Shown in pieces: positions 23,761 to 32,689 of a stretch of DNA of 64,000 nucleotides. Location: contig NZ_CP108383.1 in assembly GCF_035958815.1 (NCBI RefSeq), positions 5,580,001 through 5,644,000 on the forward strand, given 5' to 3'. The number at the start of each line of letters is the position of its first letter. The stretch's first letter is position 1. The stretch is from Nocardia sp. NBC_01327 (GTDB taxonomy: Bacteria > Actinomycetota > Actinomycetes > Mycobacteriales > Mycobacteriaceae). A program made the position numbers and the translations under genes. The notes under the pieces are model-generated. The model was given only the letters and a program-made list of their open reading frames with translations. It was not told the DNA's origin and made no database searches.

Positions 23761-26487
23761 CTACTCGGGAGCGCCTCGTGGATCGAGTGCATCGCGCAGA
23801 GCTGCTCTCGAGGTCACCCCCAGTTTGGGAAATACTTGGTAGAGGTGCGTGCCGACGGTGCGCGGGGAGAGGTACAGGCGTTCGCCGATCTGCTTGTTGG
23901 TCAGACCGGAGGCGGCCAGCAGGGCGATCTCTCGTTGCTGAGGGGTGAGGACGTCGGTGGTGGCGGGCGGCGAGGCGGCCGGCTGGCCGGTGGCACGCAA
24001 TTCGGTGCCGGCGCGGTTCGACCACGGGACGGCGTGCAGGCGGTCGAAGGTGTCGAGCGCGGCGGCGAGTTGGCGGCGGGCTTCGGTGGTGGCTTTCGCC
24101 CGGCGCAGCCGTTCACCGTAGGCGAGTTGAATTCGCGCCTGCTGGAAGGGCCATCGATCGGCATCGGATATTGCGAGCGCCCTATCGAACAGGTCGCGAT
24201 AGTGCTCGGGCGTGGCGACCATCGCCTGCGCGCCGGCGGTCACCAGTGCGAGTCGCGGCGAGATCGCCGCGACCTCGGCATCGAGGATCGCGGTCACGTG
24301 CCCGAGCGCGTCCTCACCGCGGCCCGCGCGGACCGCCGCCTCGACCAGCTCCAGGATGACCCAGAGCGCATGCGGCGCGTGCGCGGGAACCGTACCGGGC
24401 TGGCAGACGGTCAGGGCGTGCTGGTAGGCGGCCTCGTAGTCACCGCGCCCCAGCTCGGCGAGTGCTTTCGCGTGCGCGGCGTAGTCGGTCAGCATCCCGA
24501 TGCGGTTCGGCGCGGCCCATCGAATGAGGTTGTCGGACAGGGTTTTCGCGGTGTCGTAGTCTCCGCGCGCGGCCGCGACGTAGGCCTGCTGGAAATGCAG
24601 GAGGCCGCCGAGGATCGTATACCCGTGCTGCACAGCGAGTTCGAGTCCCTCGGTGGTCATCCGCTGAACGAGATCCCACTCGCCGGTCATCAGGCAGTCG
24701 TAACCGAGCACGACGAACGCTTCGATGGCGGAGGTGATCGCACCACCGGCGCGGCCGTGGGCGACGATATGTTCCAGTGCCGCACGGCATCCCGCGACTC
24801 GATCGACATAGACCGCCGCGATTCCGATCCGCACGACATAGGCGTGATCGGTCTGCTCGCGGATGCTCGCGATCGCCGCCTCCAGCCGCGCCACCGTCGA
24901 CACCGCGCGGCGAGCCGGTTCCACGAAGGTGCCGCCCAGCAGCACGAGGAATTCCGGCGGTTCGGGATCGAGACGTTCGAGCGCGGTGAAATATTCCTCG
25001 GCCAGCCCTGTCCGGGAACCGAAGGCGCACGCGGCCTGCAGGACATACAGGGCTTCGACCAGCGTCCGATCCTGCGGGTCGGAGGGATCGCGCACTCCCT
25101 TGATCGCACCGACCAGCAACCGGTGGATGGTGTCGATGTCACCGCCGCGGTTGGTCATCAACGCTGCGGCGGCGAGCGCGCCCGCCGGTGAGCCGCCCGG
25201 CCCCTGTTCCGCGTCGGAGATCAATCGGTGGGCCTCGGTCAGATCGCCGGTGATGTCCGCACCCAGATATGCGGCGACCATCACCCTGCGGTTGTGGTCC
25301 TCGGGTCCAGGGCTGAGTTCGGCTGCGCGCAAGAGCAATCCGATCGCACCCACCGGGTCGCCGCGGCGCTGTGTCCGGGTGGCGGCGTTCTCGAGCAGTT
25401 CCGCCACGTGCTCGTCGGGCCGATCGGCGGCGTGGGACAGGTGCCAGGCTCTGCGGTCCGGATCCGCCGAAAACCGTTCGGCCAGTTCCTGATGCGCTCG
25501 GCGGCGCTGTTCGTGCGTGGCCAGCGCGACGACCGCGGCGCGGACCAGCGGATGCCGGAACCGGGGCCGGGGGTCACCGGCATCGATGCGCACCAGGCCC
25601 AGCTGCTCGGCCGCCTCGAGGTCCTTCGTCCCGTCCGCACCGGCGTGAACGCCCGCTCGCGCGCCGGGTTCGTCGCCGGCCAGTGCTGCCAGGAGCAACT
25701 GCAGGCGTGACTCGGCGGGAAGGCTCTCGATGCGGCGGGCGAACAGTGTGTGCAGCCGCCGCCCGACTCGGGTCACCCCCGGCGCACGGTGCGCACTCTG
25801 CGCGCCCGGCAATTCCACCAGGGCGAGCGGATTGCCCTGCGCCTCCGCGAGATAGCGTCGCCGACTACGCGTGGACAGCTGCGGGAAGTGTTCGATCAGC
25901 AGCGCGGTGGCCGCGCCCTCGTCGAGAGGGCCGAGTTCGATCTCGTCGAGCCCTTCGGATTCGAAGTAATTGTCTTCGCCGGTACGCACCGCCGCGATGA
26001 AGCCCACGCGGATGCCGTGCAGGCGCCGCGCGACCATGCCCAGCACCTGCGCGCTGGCCCGATCCATCCAGTGCAGATCGTCGACGACCAACAGCACCGG
26101 CCGATCGGCCGCGGCCCGGATCAGCAGCGCCCGTACCGCATTGGACAGGGTCAGCCGATCGGGCGCCGAGCCGTCCCGCAGTCCCAGACCGGACTCCAGC
26201 GCCCGGCGGTGGGGACCGCTGAGCCGGTCCACGTCGTCCAGAAGCGGGTAGAGCAACTGGTGCAGTCCGGCGTAACCGACCTCGGCCTCGAATTCCACAC
26301 CCGCGGAACGCAGTACCCGGAAACCGGCCGCCGCGTCCACGGCCGCGGTGAGCAGGACGGTCTTCCCGGCACCGGCATCCCCGGCGATCAGCACCGCACC
26401 GCCGCCGACAGCGAATTCCGTTGTGAACGAATTCAACTCGGCGAGCTCACGGTCTCGGCCGATCAGATGCACCGATGCCACGATCAC
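23761..26487 (-). CDS. Large ATP-binding LuxR-family (LAL) transcriptional regulator
   Basis: This 908-aa LAL/MalT-like protein has an N-terminal AAA/NACHT-type ATPase with Walker A GDAGAGKT (residues 36-43) and Walker B VLLVVDDLHWMD. The middle is a long helical, TPR-like sensor region. The C-terminal LuxR helix-turn-helix is LTPQQREIALLAASGLTNKQIGERLYLSPRTVGTHLYQVFPKLGV. GTG 26487 is used; GTG 26481 and 26472 are alternatives. It follows the alpha/beta hydrolase by 46 nt on the same strand and may be its regulator. Ligand unknown. Confidence 0.9.
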   Translation of the reverse strand: MIVASVHLIGRDRELAELNSFTTEFAVGGGAVLIAGDAGAGKTVLLTAAVDAAAGFRVLRSAGVEFEAEVGYAGLHQLLYPLLDDVDRLSGPHRRALESGLGLRDGSAPDRLTLSNAVRALLIRAAADRPVLLVVDDLHWMDRASAQVLGMVARRLHGIRVGFIAAVRTGEDNYFESEGLDEIELGPLDEGAATALLIEHFPQLSTRSRRRYLAEAQGNPLALVELPGAQSAHRAPGVTRVGRRLHTLFARRIESLPAESRLQLLLAALAGDEPGARAGVHAGADGTKDLEAAEQLGLVRIDAGDPRPRFRHPLVRAAVVALATHEQRRRAHQELAERFSADPDRRAWHLSHAADRPDEHVAELLENAATRTQRRGDPVGAIGLLLRAAELSPGPEDHNRRVMVAAYLGADITGDLTEAHRLISDAEQGPGGSPAGALAAAALMTNRGGDIDTIHRLLVGAIKGVRDPSDPQDRTLVEALYVLQAACAFGSRTGLAEEYFTALERLDPEPPEFLVLLGGTFVEPARRAVSTVARLEAAIASIREQTDHAYVVRIGIAAVYVDRVAGCRAALEHIVAHGRAGGAITSAIEAFVVLGYDCLMTGEWDLVQRMTTEGLELAVQHGYTILGGLLHFQQAYVAAARGDYDTAKTLSDNLIRWAAPNRIGMLTDYAAHAKALAELGRGDYEAAYQHALTVCQPGTVPAHAPHALWVILELVEAAVRAGRGEDALGHVTAILDAEVAAISPRLALVTAGAQAMVATPEHYRDLFDRALAISDADRWPFQQARIQLAYGERLRRAKATTEARRQLAAALDTFDRLHAVPWSNRAGTELRATGQPAASPPATTDVLTPQQREIALLAASGLTNKQIGERLYLSPRTVGTHLYQVFPKLGVTSRAALRDALDPRGAPE

Positions 26488-26533
26488 CGATGCTATCGGA
26501 GTCTGCGACGGTGCGGCGCCGTCCGGCGGGTGA

Positions 26534-27232
26534 TTATGCTGCGACCGATCCGGCGGCTTCCTCGATCAGCGCGGCCACCGCCTCGGGCTGCGAGACGTAG
26601 ACCGCGTGACTGCCCGCCACCTCGGTGATCTTCGCCTCGGCACGCTCGGCCATCGCCCGCTGGACCGGCGGCGGAATCATGTGATCGGCGGTCGCGATCA
26701 GGTACCAGCTCGGCTTGGACCGCCACGCCGGTGTGCCGACCTCACCGCCGGCCGCGCCGACGCCCCACGGCACCTGCGAGTCGCCCATGAATGCGGCCTC
26801 TTCCTCCGACAGATCACCGGCGAACGAATCGTGGAACTTCGCCCGGTCCAGGAAGAGGAACCCGTCCCGCGGGGGCAGGATCGGCGGCACCGGCGCGCCG
26901 GGCGCGGGGTCGGAGGTGAGCGACAGCACCGATTCGCCGGTGTCGGGCGCGAAAGCGGTGATGTAGACGAGTCCGGCCACGGCCTCGTGGGTACCGGCCT
27001 CGGTGATGACCGCGCCGCCGTAGGAGTGCCCGACCAGCAACACCGGACCGCCCAGCGCATCGATGGCTCGCCGGGTCACCGCCGCGTCATCGTCGAGCGT
27101 CAGGGTCGGATTCTGCACCACGCTGACCCGAAACCCGTCCCTGCGAAGGATGTCGTACACCCCTTGCCAGCCGGATCCGTCAACGAACCCGCCGTGCACA
27201 AGCACCACATCGACTGTTGTTCCCGAACTCAT
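26534..27232 (-). CDS. Alpha/beta hydrolase
   Basis: This 232-aa protein is close to the actinobacterial hydrolases that start VDVVLVHGGFVDGSGWQGVYDILRRDGF. The nucleophile is S70 in VLLVGHSYGGAVI, and the late histidine is in VAGSHAVYVSQPEAVAALIEEAA. Specificity is unknown. ATG 27232 follows GAGGGA by 4 nt. It lies directly upstream of the LAL regulator on the same strand. Confidence 0.88.
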   Translation of the reverse strand: MSSGTTVDVVLVHGGFVDGSGWQGVYDILRRDGFRVSVVQNPTLTLDDDAAVTRRAIDALGGPVLLVGHSYGGAVITEAGTHEAVAGLVYITAFAPDTGESVLSLTSDPAPGAPVPPILPPRDGFLFLDRAKFHDSFAGDLSEEEAAFMGDSQVPWGVGAAGGEVGTPAWRSKPSWYLIATADHMIPPPVQRAMAERAEAKITEVAGSHAVYVSQPEAVAALIEEAAGSVAA

Positions 27233-27339
27233 GATTCCCTCGATTCGAAGGCTCGTGCGGCCCTCACGAGAAAGTCTGGTGCGCAACAGTGCACGATCGC
27301 TTCCGTCATCCGACGTACCCGCACAGGCACATTCAGGTC

Positions 27340-27897
27340 TCACCCCGCGGCGAGTTCGCCCGGACGGTTGAATCGGTAGAAGAACGGACCGAGCTCTCCC
27401 CGATCGAGGGTGGAGGTCAATTCGATGAGACTCTCCAGCAGCGGCGCCTTCGTCAGATCACCGAGGTGGATCGGGTCGAACCCGGCATCACGGATCAGGC
27501 GCTCGGTCACCTCACGCGCATCGGCATCGGCGGCGAACAGCGTCCCCGGCGGCACCGGCTCAGCATCGACAACATCGTAGATCGACGCGAAATTGGTGTT
27601 GAACGCCTTGGCTGTCGGGCCGCCGACAATCGCCTTGACCTGCTCGGCAACCGAGTCGTAGCCCGGCGGCCGGGCGCCGAATTTATTACTGGCATCGATG
27701 GTCACCTGCCCGCCGAGACCGGATATCGCGGCCAACCCCGCCGCGATCGAATCTCCCGGAATCGCGATTACCACGACGTCCGCCCCGGTCGCGTCACCAC
27801 CGTCCCGCCCGACCGCCGTCACCTCGTGACCGGCTGCCTTCCACCGCCTCGCCAGCCCACCGCCGACATGACCACGACCAATCACAGTAATCCGCAT
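27340..27897 (-). CDS. NADP/F420-oxidoreductase-fold (F420_oxidored) protein
   Basis: This 185-aa Rossmann protein has MRITVIGRGHVGGGLARRWKAAGHEVTAVGRD and ADVVVIAIPGDSIA, then TIDASNKFG and AKAFNTNFA, as in F420H2:NADP oxidoreductase relatives. Full-length enzymes are about 210-230 aa, so this one is slightly short. NADPH binding is likely; F420 use is possible but not shown by sequence. It is on the same strand as its neighbours, 107 nt upstream of the alpha/beta hydrolase. Confidence 0.83.
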   Translation of the reverse strand: MRITVIGRGHVGGGLARRWKAAGHEVTAVGRDGGDATGADVVVIAIPGDSIAAGLAAISGLGGQVTIDASNKFGARPPGYDSVAEQVKAIVGGPTAKAFNTNFASIYDVVDAEPVPPGTLFAADADAREVTERLIRDAGFDPIHLGDLTKAPLLESLIELTSTLDRGELGPFFYRFNRPGELAAG

Positions 27898-27985
27898 GCA
27901 TCCCTTCTACCCGACTCCCCCCGCACCGCACTGTCTTTCCGAGCGCCGTCGAGCCCTGCTGTGGACGCAAAGGTTGCCCGGATGG

Positions 27986-28720
27986 TCACCAGGGGCGCTG
28001 TGATTCGTTGCCCTGGAAGGTGCCGGTGGGGCCGTCGACGCCGAGGGTGGCCAGCGCGACGATCGCTTCCGCACCCTGCTCGACCGTAGCGCTGCCGGAG
28101 TGGTGGTTCAGGTCGGTCGCCACGTATCCGGGGTCGGCGGAGTTCACCTTGATCCCTTCCGCGCGAAGGACATTGGCCCACATCACGGTCAATGCGTTGA
28201 GGGCGGTCTTGGAGGAGTTGTAGGCCAGCAGGAACGCGCCGGGCCATTGTGCGAAGGGACCTTCCGGATCGGCCGACAGCGCCAGTGAGCCGAGCATGCT
28301 CGAAACATTCACGACGCCGGCGCTTTCGGACTCGCGAAGCAGCGGCAGCATGGTGTTGGTGACGGTGACGACGCCGAATACATTGGTCTCGAAGGTGCGC
28401 CGCATGAGATCGGCGGTCACCTCGGTCACCGGCGTCCGGTTCTCCACACTGATGCCCGCATTGTTGACCAGCACATCGAGTTTGCCGAAGGTCTCCTGGA
28501 TATACGCGGCCGCAGCCTTCACCGAATCGGCGTCGGTGACATCCAGCGGAACGAACCGCACGTCCATGCCGTCGACGGCCAGCTCAGCGGCGGCCGCCGC
28601 GCCGCGGGTGCGGTCGCGGGCGCCGATCAGAACGGTCATCCCGGTGGCGGCCAATCGGCGTGCGGTTTCGCGGCCCAGACCCTTGTTGGCCCCGGTAACG
28701 AGAGCGATCTTGGTGCTCAT
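27986..28720 (-). CDS. Short-chain dehydrogenase/reductase
   Basis: This 244-aa classical SDR has the cofactor motif TGANKGLG (residues 9-16), LDVLVNNAG, catalytic Ser near NVSSMLGSL, and the YNSSK active site, followed by NSADPGYVATDLN. Substrate unknown. ATG 28720 (MSTKIALVTGANKG) is used; ATG 28732 in frame adds four residues. It is divergent from a LysR gene, a common arrangement in which the LysR protein controls the SDR. Confidence 0.88.
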   Translation of the reverse strand: MSTKIALVTGANKGLGRETARRLAATGMTVLIGARDRTRGAAAAAELAVDGMDVRFVPLDVTDADSVKAAAAYIQETFGKLDVLVNNAGISVENRTPVTEVTADLMRRTFETNVFGVVTVTNTMLPLLRESESAGVVNVSSMLGSLALSADPEGPFAQWPGAFLLAYNSSKTALNALTVMWANVLRAEGIKVNSADPGYVATDLNHHSGSATVEQGAEAIVALATLGVDGPTGTFQGNESQRPW

Positions 28721-28800
28721 TGTCTCATCCATTCGGTGGTGATTCTGTTGTGTGAGAACAGTTTCGCGCTCACCGATGGCATAGCGGAAAGACCTGTCGG

Positions 28801-28826
28801 ATCTAGACTCAGATGTCACAGATCTG
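28801..28826. promoter_or_regulatory. Overlapping inverted repeats, probable LysR site
   Basis: ATCT-N6-AGAT (28801-28814) and CAGAT-N7-ATCTG (28810-28826) share a half-site. They end 18 nt before the LysR start and lie between the divergent SDR and LysR genes. Confidence 0.5.
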
Positions 28827-28844
28827 AATGCGGAAAGGGCCGGG

Positions 28845-29813
28845 ATGAATGACGACGTGGAGCTGCGGGAGTTGCGCTATTTCGTCGCCGTCGCCCAGGA
28901 GCTGAACTTCTCCCGCGCCGCACAGCGCCTGGGGATGGCCCAATCGCCGTTGTCGAAGGCCATCGCCCAGCTGGAAACACGTCTGGGAGTCACGCTGCTC
29001 GCGCGCACCACCAGGCAGGTGACACTGACACCGGCCGGTGAAACCCTGCTGCTGCAAAGCGAATTCGTGCTGTCGGCCATGACCGCCGCCCTCGCGCGGA
29101 CACGGCGAGCCGGCGAGAACGTGCCGCGGTTGAGGGTGGCATTGAAGTCCGGCGGTGACGGCGCGCTGCTGCGGGACATTGTCGACCGCTACCAGCGCCC
29201 CGAACTGCCCGCGGTGACGGTCACCGTCGCGACATGGGGTGGTCCGGCCGCCCTGGTGCGGTCGGGCGCGGCCGATATCGCAGTGCTGCGCAGCCCTTTC
29301 GAGCACACAGGTCTGGAGATCGAGGAGCTGCTGTGCGAACCACGAGTCGTGGTACTGCCCGCGCAGCATCGGCTGGCCGCGCGCAGCCGGCTGCGGCGCG
29401 CGGACCTGGCCGGAGAGCCACTACCGCACTGGCCCGGAGCGGACGCGGCGACGGCGCAGTACTGGCACGGAACCGATGCGGCATCGGTCGCGGCGACATG
29501 GACCGATGCGGCGGCAGCCGCACCCGGGTCCGAAGGTCCGGTCGTCAATGACCTCGCGCAGCTGCTGGAAGTGGTGGCACTGGGACAGGCGGTGGCATTC
29601 CTGCCGGCCTCGAGCGCCGCCCGGCATGCTCGCGCCGATATCGTCGGCGTCCCGGTGACCGATCTGAGCCCCAGTATCGTCGCGGTGGCATGGCCCGAGG
29701 GATCACGCTCCGCCGCAGTGGCGGCGTTCGTACTGGCGGCAGTGCATGTGGCCGAGAGTAGGCCGGACGCACTGAGCCTCACCGATTCCGGCCTGCCCTC
29801 GCTCTCGGGATAG
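28845..29813 (+). CDS. LysR-family regulator
   Basis: This 322-aa LysR protein has the N-terminal helix-turn-helix ELRELRYFVAVAQELNFSRAAQRLGMAQSPLSKAIAQLETRLGVTLLART and a periplasmic-binding-like effector domain from about residue 95. It is divergent from the SDR gene; the intergenic region has overlapping inverted repeats. The SDR substrate or product is the likely inducer (inference). Confidence 0.9.
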   Translation: MNDDVELRELRYFVAVAQELNFSRAAQRLGMAQSPLSKAIAQLETRLGVTLLARTTRQVTLTPAGETLLLQSEFVLSAMTAALARTRRAGENVPRLRVALKSGGDGALLRDIVDRYQRPELPAVTVTVATWGGPAALVRSGAADIAVLRSPFEHTGLEIEELLCEPRVVVLPAQHRLAARSRLRRADLAGEPLPHWPGADAATAQYWHGTDAASVAATWTDAAAAAPGSEGPVVNDLAQLLEVVALGQAVAFLPASSAARHARADIVGVPVTDLSPSIVAVAWPEGSRSAAVAAFVLAAVHVAESRPDALSLTDSGLPSLSG

Positions 29814-29963
29814 CCGCGTTGGCTCCTTTGCGCCAAACCCGTTTCCGCACTCGAATGTAGTGTAATCACGGTTCGGACAAGTTATCTCGAACAGGGTTCC
29901 CCGCGGTCGTTCCATACCGCTGCGGCTCAGCGTGAACCTTGTGCTAGGACGGAACAGGATTAA

Positions 29964-30509
29964 ATGAGAATCACGAAGTTCGCTGCGACTGCAGTGTTGA
30001 CCACCGCAGTCCTGGGTGCGACCGCGAGCACTGCCTCCGGGCAGGTTCCGACCGCGGATCAGGTGACCAGCTCCGTTTCCGGCGTCACCTACACCACCTC
30101 CTGGAAGGCGGATGGTTCGTCGGTCAGCACGGATCTGGTCAATGGGAAGTTCCAGCCCACCGCCGATGGCGACACACTTGCCGTGACGGGAACCGACGGT
30201 GCGGTGATCGGTGAGATTCCGCTGGTCTATACCGCCGCGGGACAAAAGATCCGGTTGCAGCCGCAGATCAATGCCGCAGGCACCAGCATGACGGTGGTCC
30301 GCCCCGATACGGCGCCCGTGCAGCCGTCGAACTCCACTACGGCGCAGAATATCGATTTCGCGCTCAACGACCAGCAAATCATCGATATCGCGGTGGGCTG
30401 CGCGCTCGGCGCGATCATCGGCGGAATTTTCCTCATCCTGCCCGCGATTCCCGGCTGCCTTATCGGCGGAGTCGTCGGCTACCTTTACGCCAACGGCCAG
30501 CTGCCCTAA
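29964..30509 (+). CDS. Secreted/membrane-anchored DUF8020-like protein (paralog)
   Basis: This 181-aa protein starts MRITKFAATAVLTTAVLGA, a signal-peptide-like stretch. A beta-rich domain follows (SGVTYTTSWKADGSSVSTDLVNGKF ... IGEIPLVYTAAGQKIRLQPQINAAG), then a C-terminal hydrophobic glycine-rich tail with two cysteines (VGCALGAIIGG, IPGCLIGGVVG). It is paralogous to 2217-2756. AGGA lies 4 nt before ATG 29964. The 150-nt gap upstream holds AT-rich promoter-like sequence; no gene is seen there. Function unknown; envelope location is likely. Confidence 0.78.
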   Translation: MRITKFAATAVLTTAVLGATASTASGQVPTADQVTSSVSGVTYTTSWKADGSSVSTDLVNGKFQPTADGDTLAVTGTDGAVIGEIPLVYTAAGQKIRLQPQINAAGTSMTVVRPDTAPVQPSNSTTAQNIDFALNDQQIIDIAVGCALGAIIGGIFLILPAIPGCLIGGVVGYLYANGQLP

Positions 30510-30588
30510 AGCACGCAACCGGTCCGCGTCGTTCCGGCGCGGTATGGAATTACACGCTGATCCGCTTCGCGCGCATGCCAGTACGTCA

Positions 30589-30608
30589 CACCCGCTGAAA
30601 CGCGGGTG
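30589..30608. terminator. 7-bp hairpin after the DUF8020-like gene
   Basis: CACCCGC-TGAAAC-GCGGGTG is a perfect 7-bp stem with a 6-nt loop, 80 nt past the stop and upstream of the P450 start. There is no T run. Confidence 0.45.
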
Positions 30609-30721
30609 AGAAATACCGGCGTGCGCGCGGGCGGTCATGCGGCCCGGCTGCTGCGGTCGGGTGCACATCCGGTGTTACTTTCGTTTACTGCTCCGGCAAA
30701 CCCGAAGGAGTAACGAGTTCC

Positions 30722-31939
30722 TTGAGCCGTGCGCGCGCAGATCGCCTCCGCCTGGATCCGCTTGTCGGAGACCTCGAGGCCGAAAACGCCCGGCTGCGGG
30801 CCGCGGGTCCGCTCGTCGCGGTGGCACTGCCCGGCGGAATACCGGCGTGGGCGGTCACTCACGATGCCGAAGCCCGCAGGTTGCTCACCGATACGCGACT
30901 GGTCAAGGACGTCAGCGCCTGGACCCTTCACCAGCGCGGGCAGATCCCGCCCGAGTGGCCCTTGATCGGTGTGGTGGAACACGGCCGTTCCATGTTCACC
31001 GTGGACGGCGTACCGCATCAGAGACTGAGAAGCCCTGTCGCACAGGCGTTCTCGACCCGGCAGATGAACAGCATGCGCGAGCGCATCGGCGAACTGACGA
31101 GGGAACTGCTGGACGCACTGCCGGCCGACGGCAATCCGGTCGATCTGCGGGCAGCGTTCGCCTGCCGGTTGTCGATGCGGGTCATCAGCGAACTGACGGG
31201 CGTCGACCCGGCGGACCAGCCCGGCCTCGCGGTCCTGTTCGACAAATTCCTCTCGACCCAGACCCCGCCCGACGAGGTGATCTCGAATCAGGCCGCGCTG
31301 ACAGCGATGATGCGAACCTTGGCCGCTACGCGTCGCGCATCCCCCAGGGACGATCTCACCAGCCTGCTCGTTACCGACAGCGGCGGTGACACCTTCACCG
31401 ACGAGGAGATCGTCAGCACCCTGCAACTAGTGATCGGGTCGGGCTACCTGACCACGGTCTCCCTGATCGTCAACGCGGTAGCCAACCTCTGCGCCCACCC
31501 CGGCCAACTCGCACTCGTCCGCGGCGGCGTCGTGGGCTGGGACGCCGTGGTCGAGGAGACGCTGCGCTACTCCGCGCCGAACTCGAACTTCCTCATTCGA
31601 TTCGCCACCGCGGACATAGCCGTCGGCGACGCGATGATCCGCAGGGGCGAGGCCCTCATCGTCTCCTACGGTGCGATCGGCCGCGACGAGCGCCGATACG
31701 GCCGCACCGCTGCGGATTTCGATATCACCCGCTCCCCCAACCGCCATATGTCCTTCGGCCACGGCCCGCATTTCTGTGTCGGTGCGCCCTTGGCCCGGCT
31801 GGAGGGCAGTACCGCGCTTTCCCTGCTGTACGAGCGGTTTCCGAACCTGACACTCGCAATCCCCGCCGAGCAGTTGCCGCACAATCCGACCGTGACGCAG
31901 AACGAACTGAGCGAATTGCCGATTCTGCTCGAACCATGA
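30722..31939 (+). CDS. Cytochrome P450 with atypical I-helix
   Basis: This 405-aa bacterial class-I P450 has the heme loop FGHGPHFCVGAPLARLE with axial Cys352, the K-helix EETLR (about residues 278-282), and FTVDGVPHQRLRSPVAQAFS in the N-terminal third. In the I-helix, the canonical AG-x-(D/E)-T-T is SGYLTT: Leu243 replaces the acidic residue before Thr244, so proton delivery may be altered. Start is TTG 30722 after AAGGAG with a long 11-nt spacer; no other in-frame start fits. It heads a possible small biosynthetic group with the genes to 35 kb. Confidence 0.9.
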   Translation: MSRARADRLRLDPLVGDLEAENARLRAAGPLVAVALPGGIPAWAVTHDAEARRLLTDTRLVKDVSAWTLHQRGQIPPEWPLIGVVEHGRSMFTVDGVPHQRLRSPVAQAFSTRQMNSMRERIGELTRELLDALPADGNPVDLRAAFACRLSMRVISELTGVDPADQPGLAVLFDKFLSTQTPPDEVISNQAALTAMMRTLAATRRASPRDDLTSLLVTDSGGDTFTDEEIVSTLQLVIGSGYLTTVSLIVNAVANLCAHPGQLALVRGGVVGWDAVVEETLRYSAPNSNFLIRFATADIAVGDAMIRRGEALIVSYGAIGRDERRYGRTAADFDITRSPNRHMSFGHGPHFCVGAPLARLEGSTALSLLYERFPNLTLAIPAEQLPHNPTVTQNELSELPILLEP

Positions 31940-31956
31940 GTGCCATCACCGCACTG

Positions 31957-31976
31957 TTACCGAACCGGTTCGGTAA
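31957..31976. promoter_or_regulatory. Perfect 20-bp palindrome
   Basis: TTACCGAACC-GGTTCGGTAA is perfectly self-complementary over 20 bp, 17 nt after the P450 stop and 110 nt before the secreted-protein gene. Its symmetry resembles a TetR-type operator more than a terminator, because it has no loop. Confidence 0.5.
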
Positions 31977-32086
31977 GGCCCGAGTCGCTGCCGAGTGGCG
32001 TCCGAATATCGCGTTAACGTCATTTCCCTGGCCTCTCGCGCACCAAAGCAAAGCCCACCGAAGGTATTCCGAGGAAAGGACATGCT

Positions 32087-32626
32087 TTGTCTTCGAGTCA
32101 CCGCTTGGCCGGTACCGTCGCCGTTTTCGGCATTCTGCTCGCCACACCCCCACTGATCACACACGGTGCGGCACTGCCCCTCACCGCCCCCACGGCCACG
32201 ATGACTTGCCAGGAGTCGGGCACGGTGTCCTGGGCCGCTCCGGGAATCGGCAACGAGTTCTCGACCATCGCGTGGAACGCCGGGATCGACTTCACCAATT
32301 GCACGGGACCGGCCGTCGATCAGGGGCGTCCGACTCCGGTTCGCCTGACCGAGAAGGGAACCGAACTCGTCTCGTGCAATGGCGATGTGTCGGTGCACAC
32401 CGGCACCGGCGAGATCACCTGGTCGGATGGTTCCACCGGCACTATCTCCGCCGGGGTGAACGTGCAGAGCAAAACCGCCGGCGGCGGGCACGGCGCCTTC
32501 CCGATCACCATTCTCACGGGAAATTTCGCCGGTCATCCCGCTACTGACGACGACACCGTCACCCCCGGACAATCCTGCCCGGGTCTGACAAAGGCCACAC
32601 TCTCCGGAACGCTGACCATCATCTGA
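32087..32626 (+). CDS. Secreted protein with paired cysteines
   Basis: This 179-aa protein has a signal peptide (MSSSHRLAGTVAVFGILLA, likely cut near THGAALP) and a small beta-rich mature domain with four cysteines (MTCQES, FTNCTG, VSCNGD, GQSCPG), probably two disulfides. It belongs to a type of exported actinobacterial protein I recognise only as hypothetical. TTG 32087 follows GGAAAGGA by 6 nt. Codon use is normal. It sits behind the 20-bp palindrome. Confidence 0.75.
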   Translation: MSSSHRLAGTVAVFGILLATPPLITHGAALPLTAPTATMTCQESGTVSWAAPGIGNEFSTIAWNAGIDFTNCTGPAVDQGRPTPVRLTEKGTELVSCNGDVSVHTGTGEITWSDGSTGTISAGVNVQSKTAGGGHGAFPITILTGNFAGHPATDDDTVTPGQSCPGLTKATLSGTLTII

Positions 32627-32689
32627 TCAGCCTGCCCGCAATCCGGTGCCCGACCATGTTCCCGAATTGTTCGCGAATCAGGTGCACTC

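Noticed and set aside
23836..25191. Plus-strand frame opposite the LuxR-type regulator
   Set aside because: Shadow of the 908-aa regulator; its translation has no recognisable domain.
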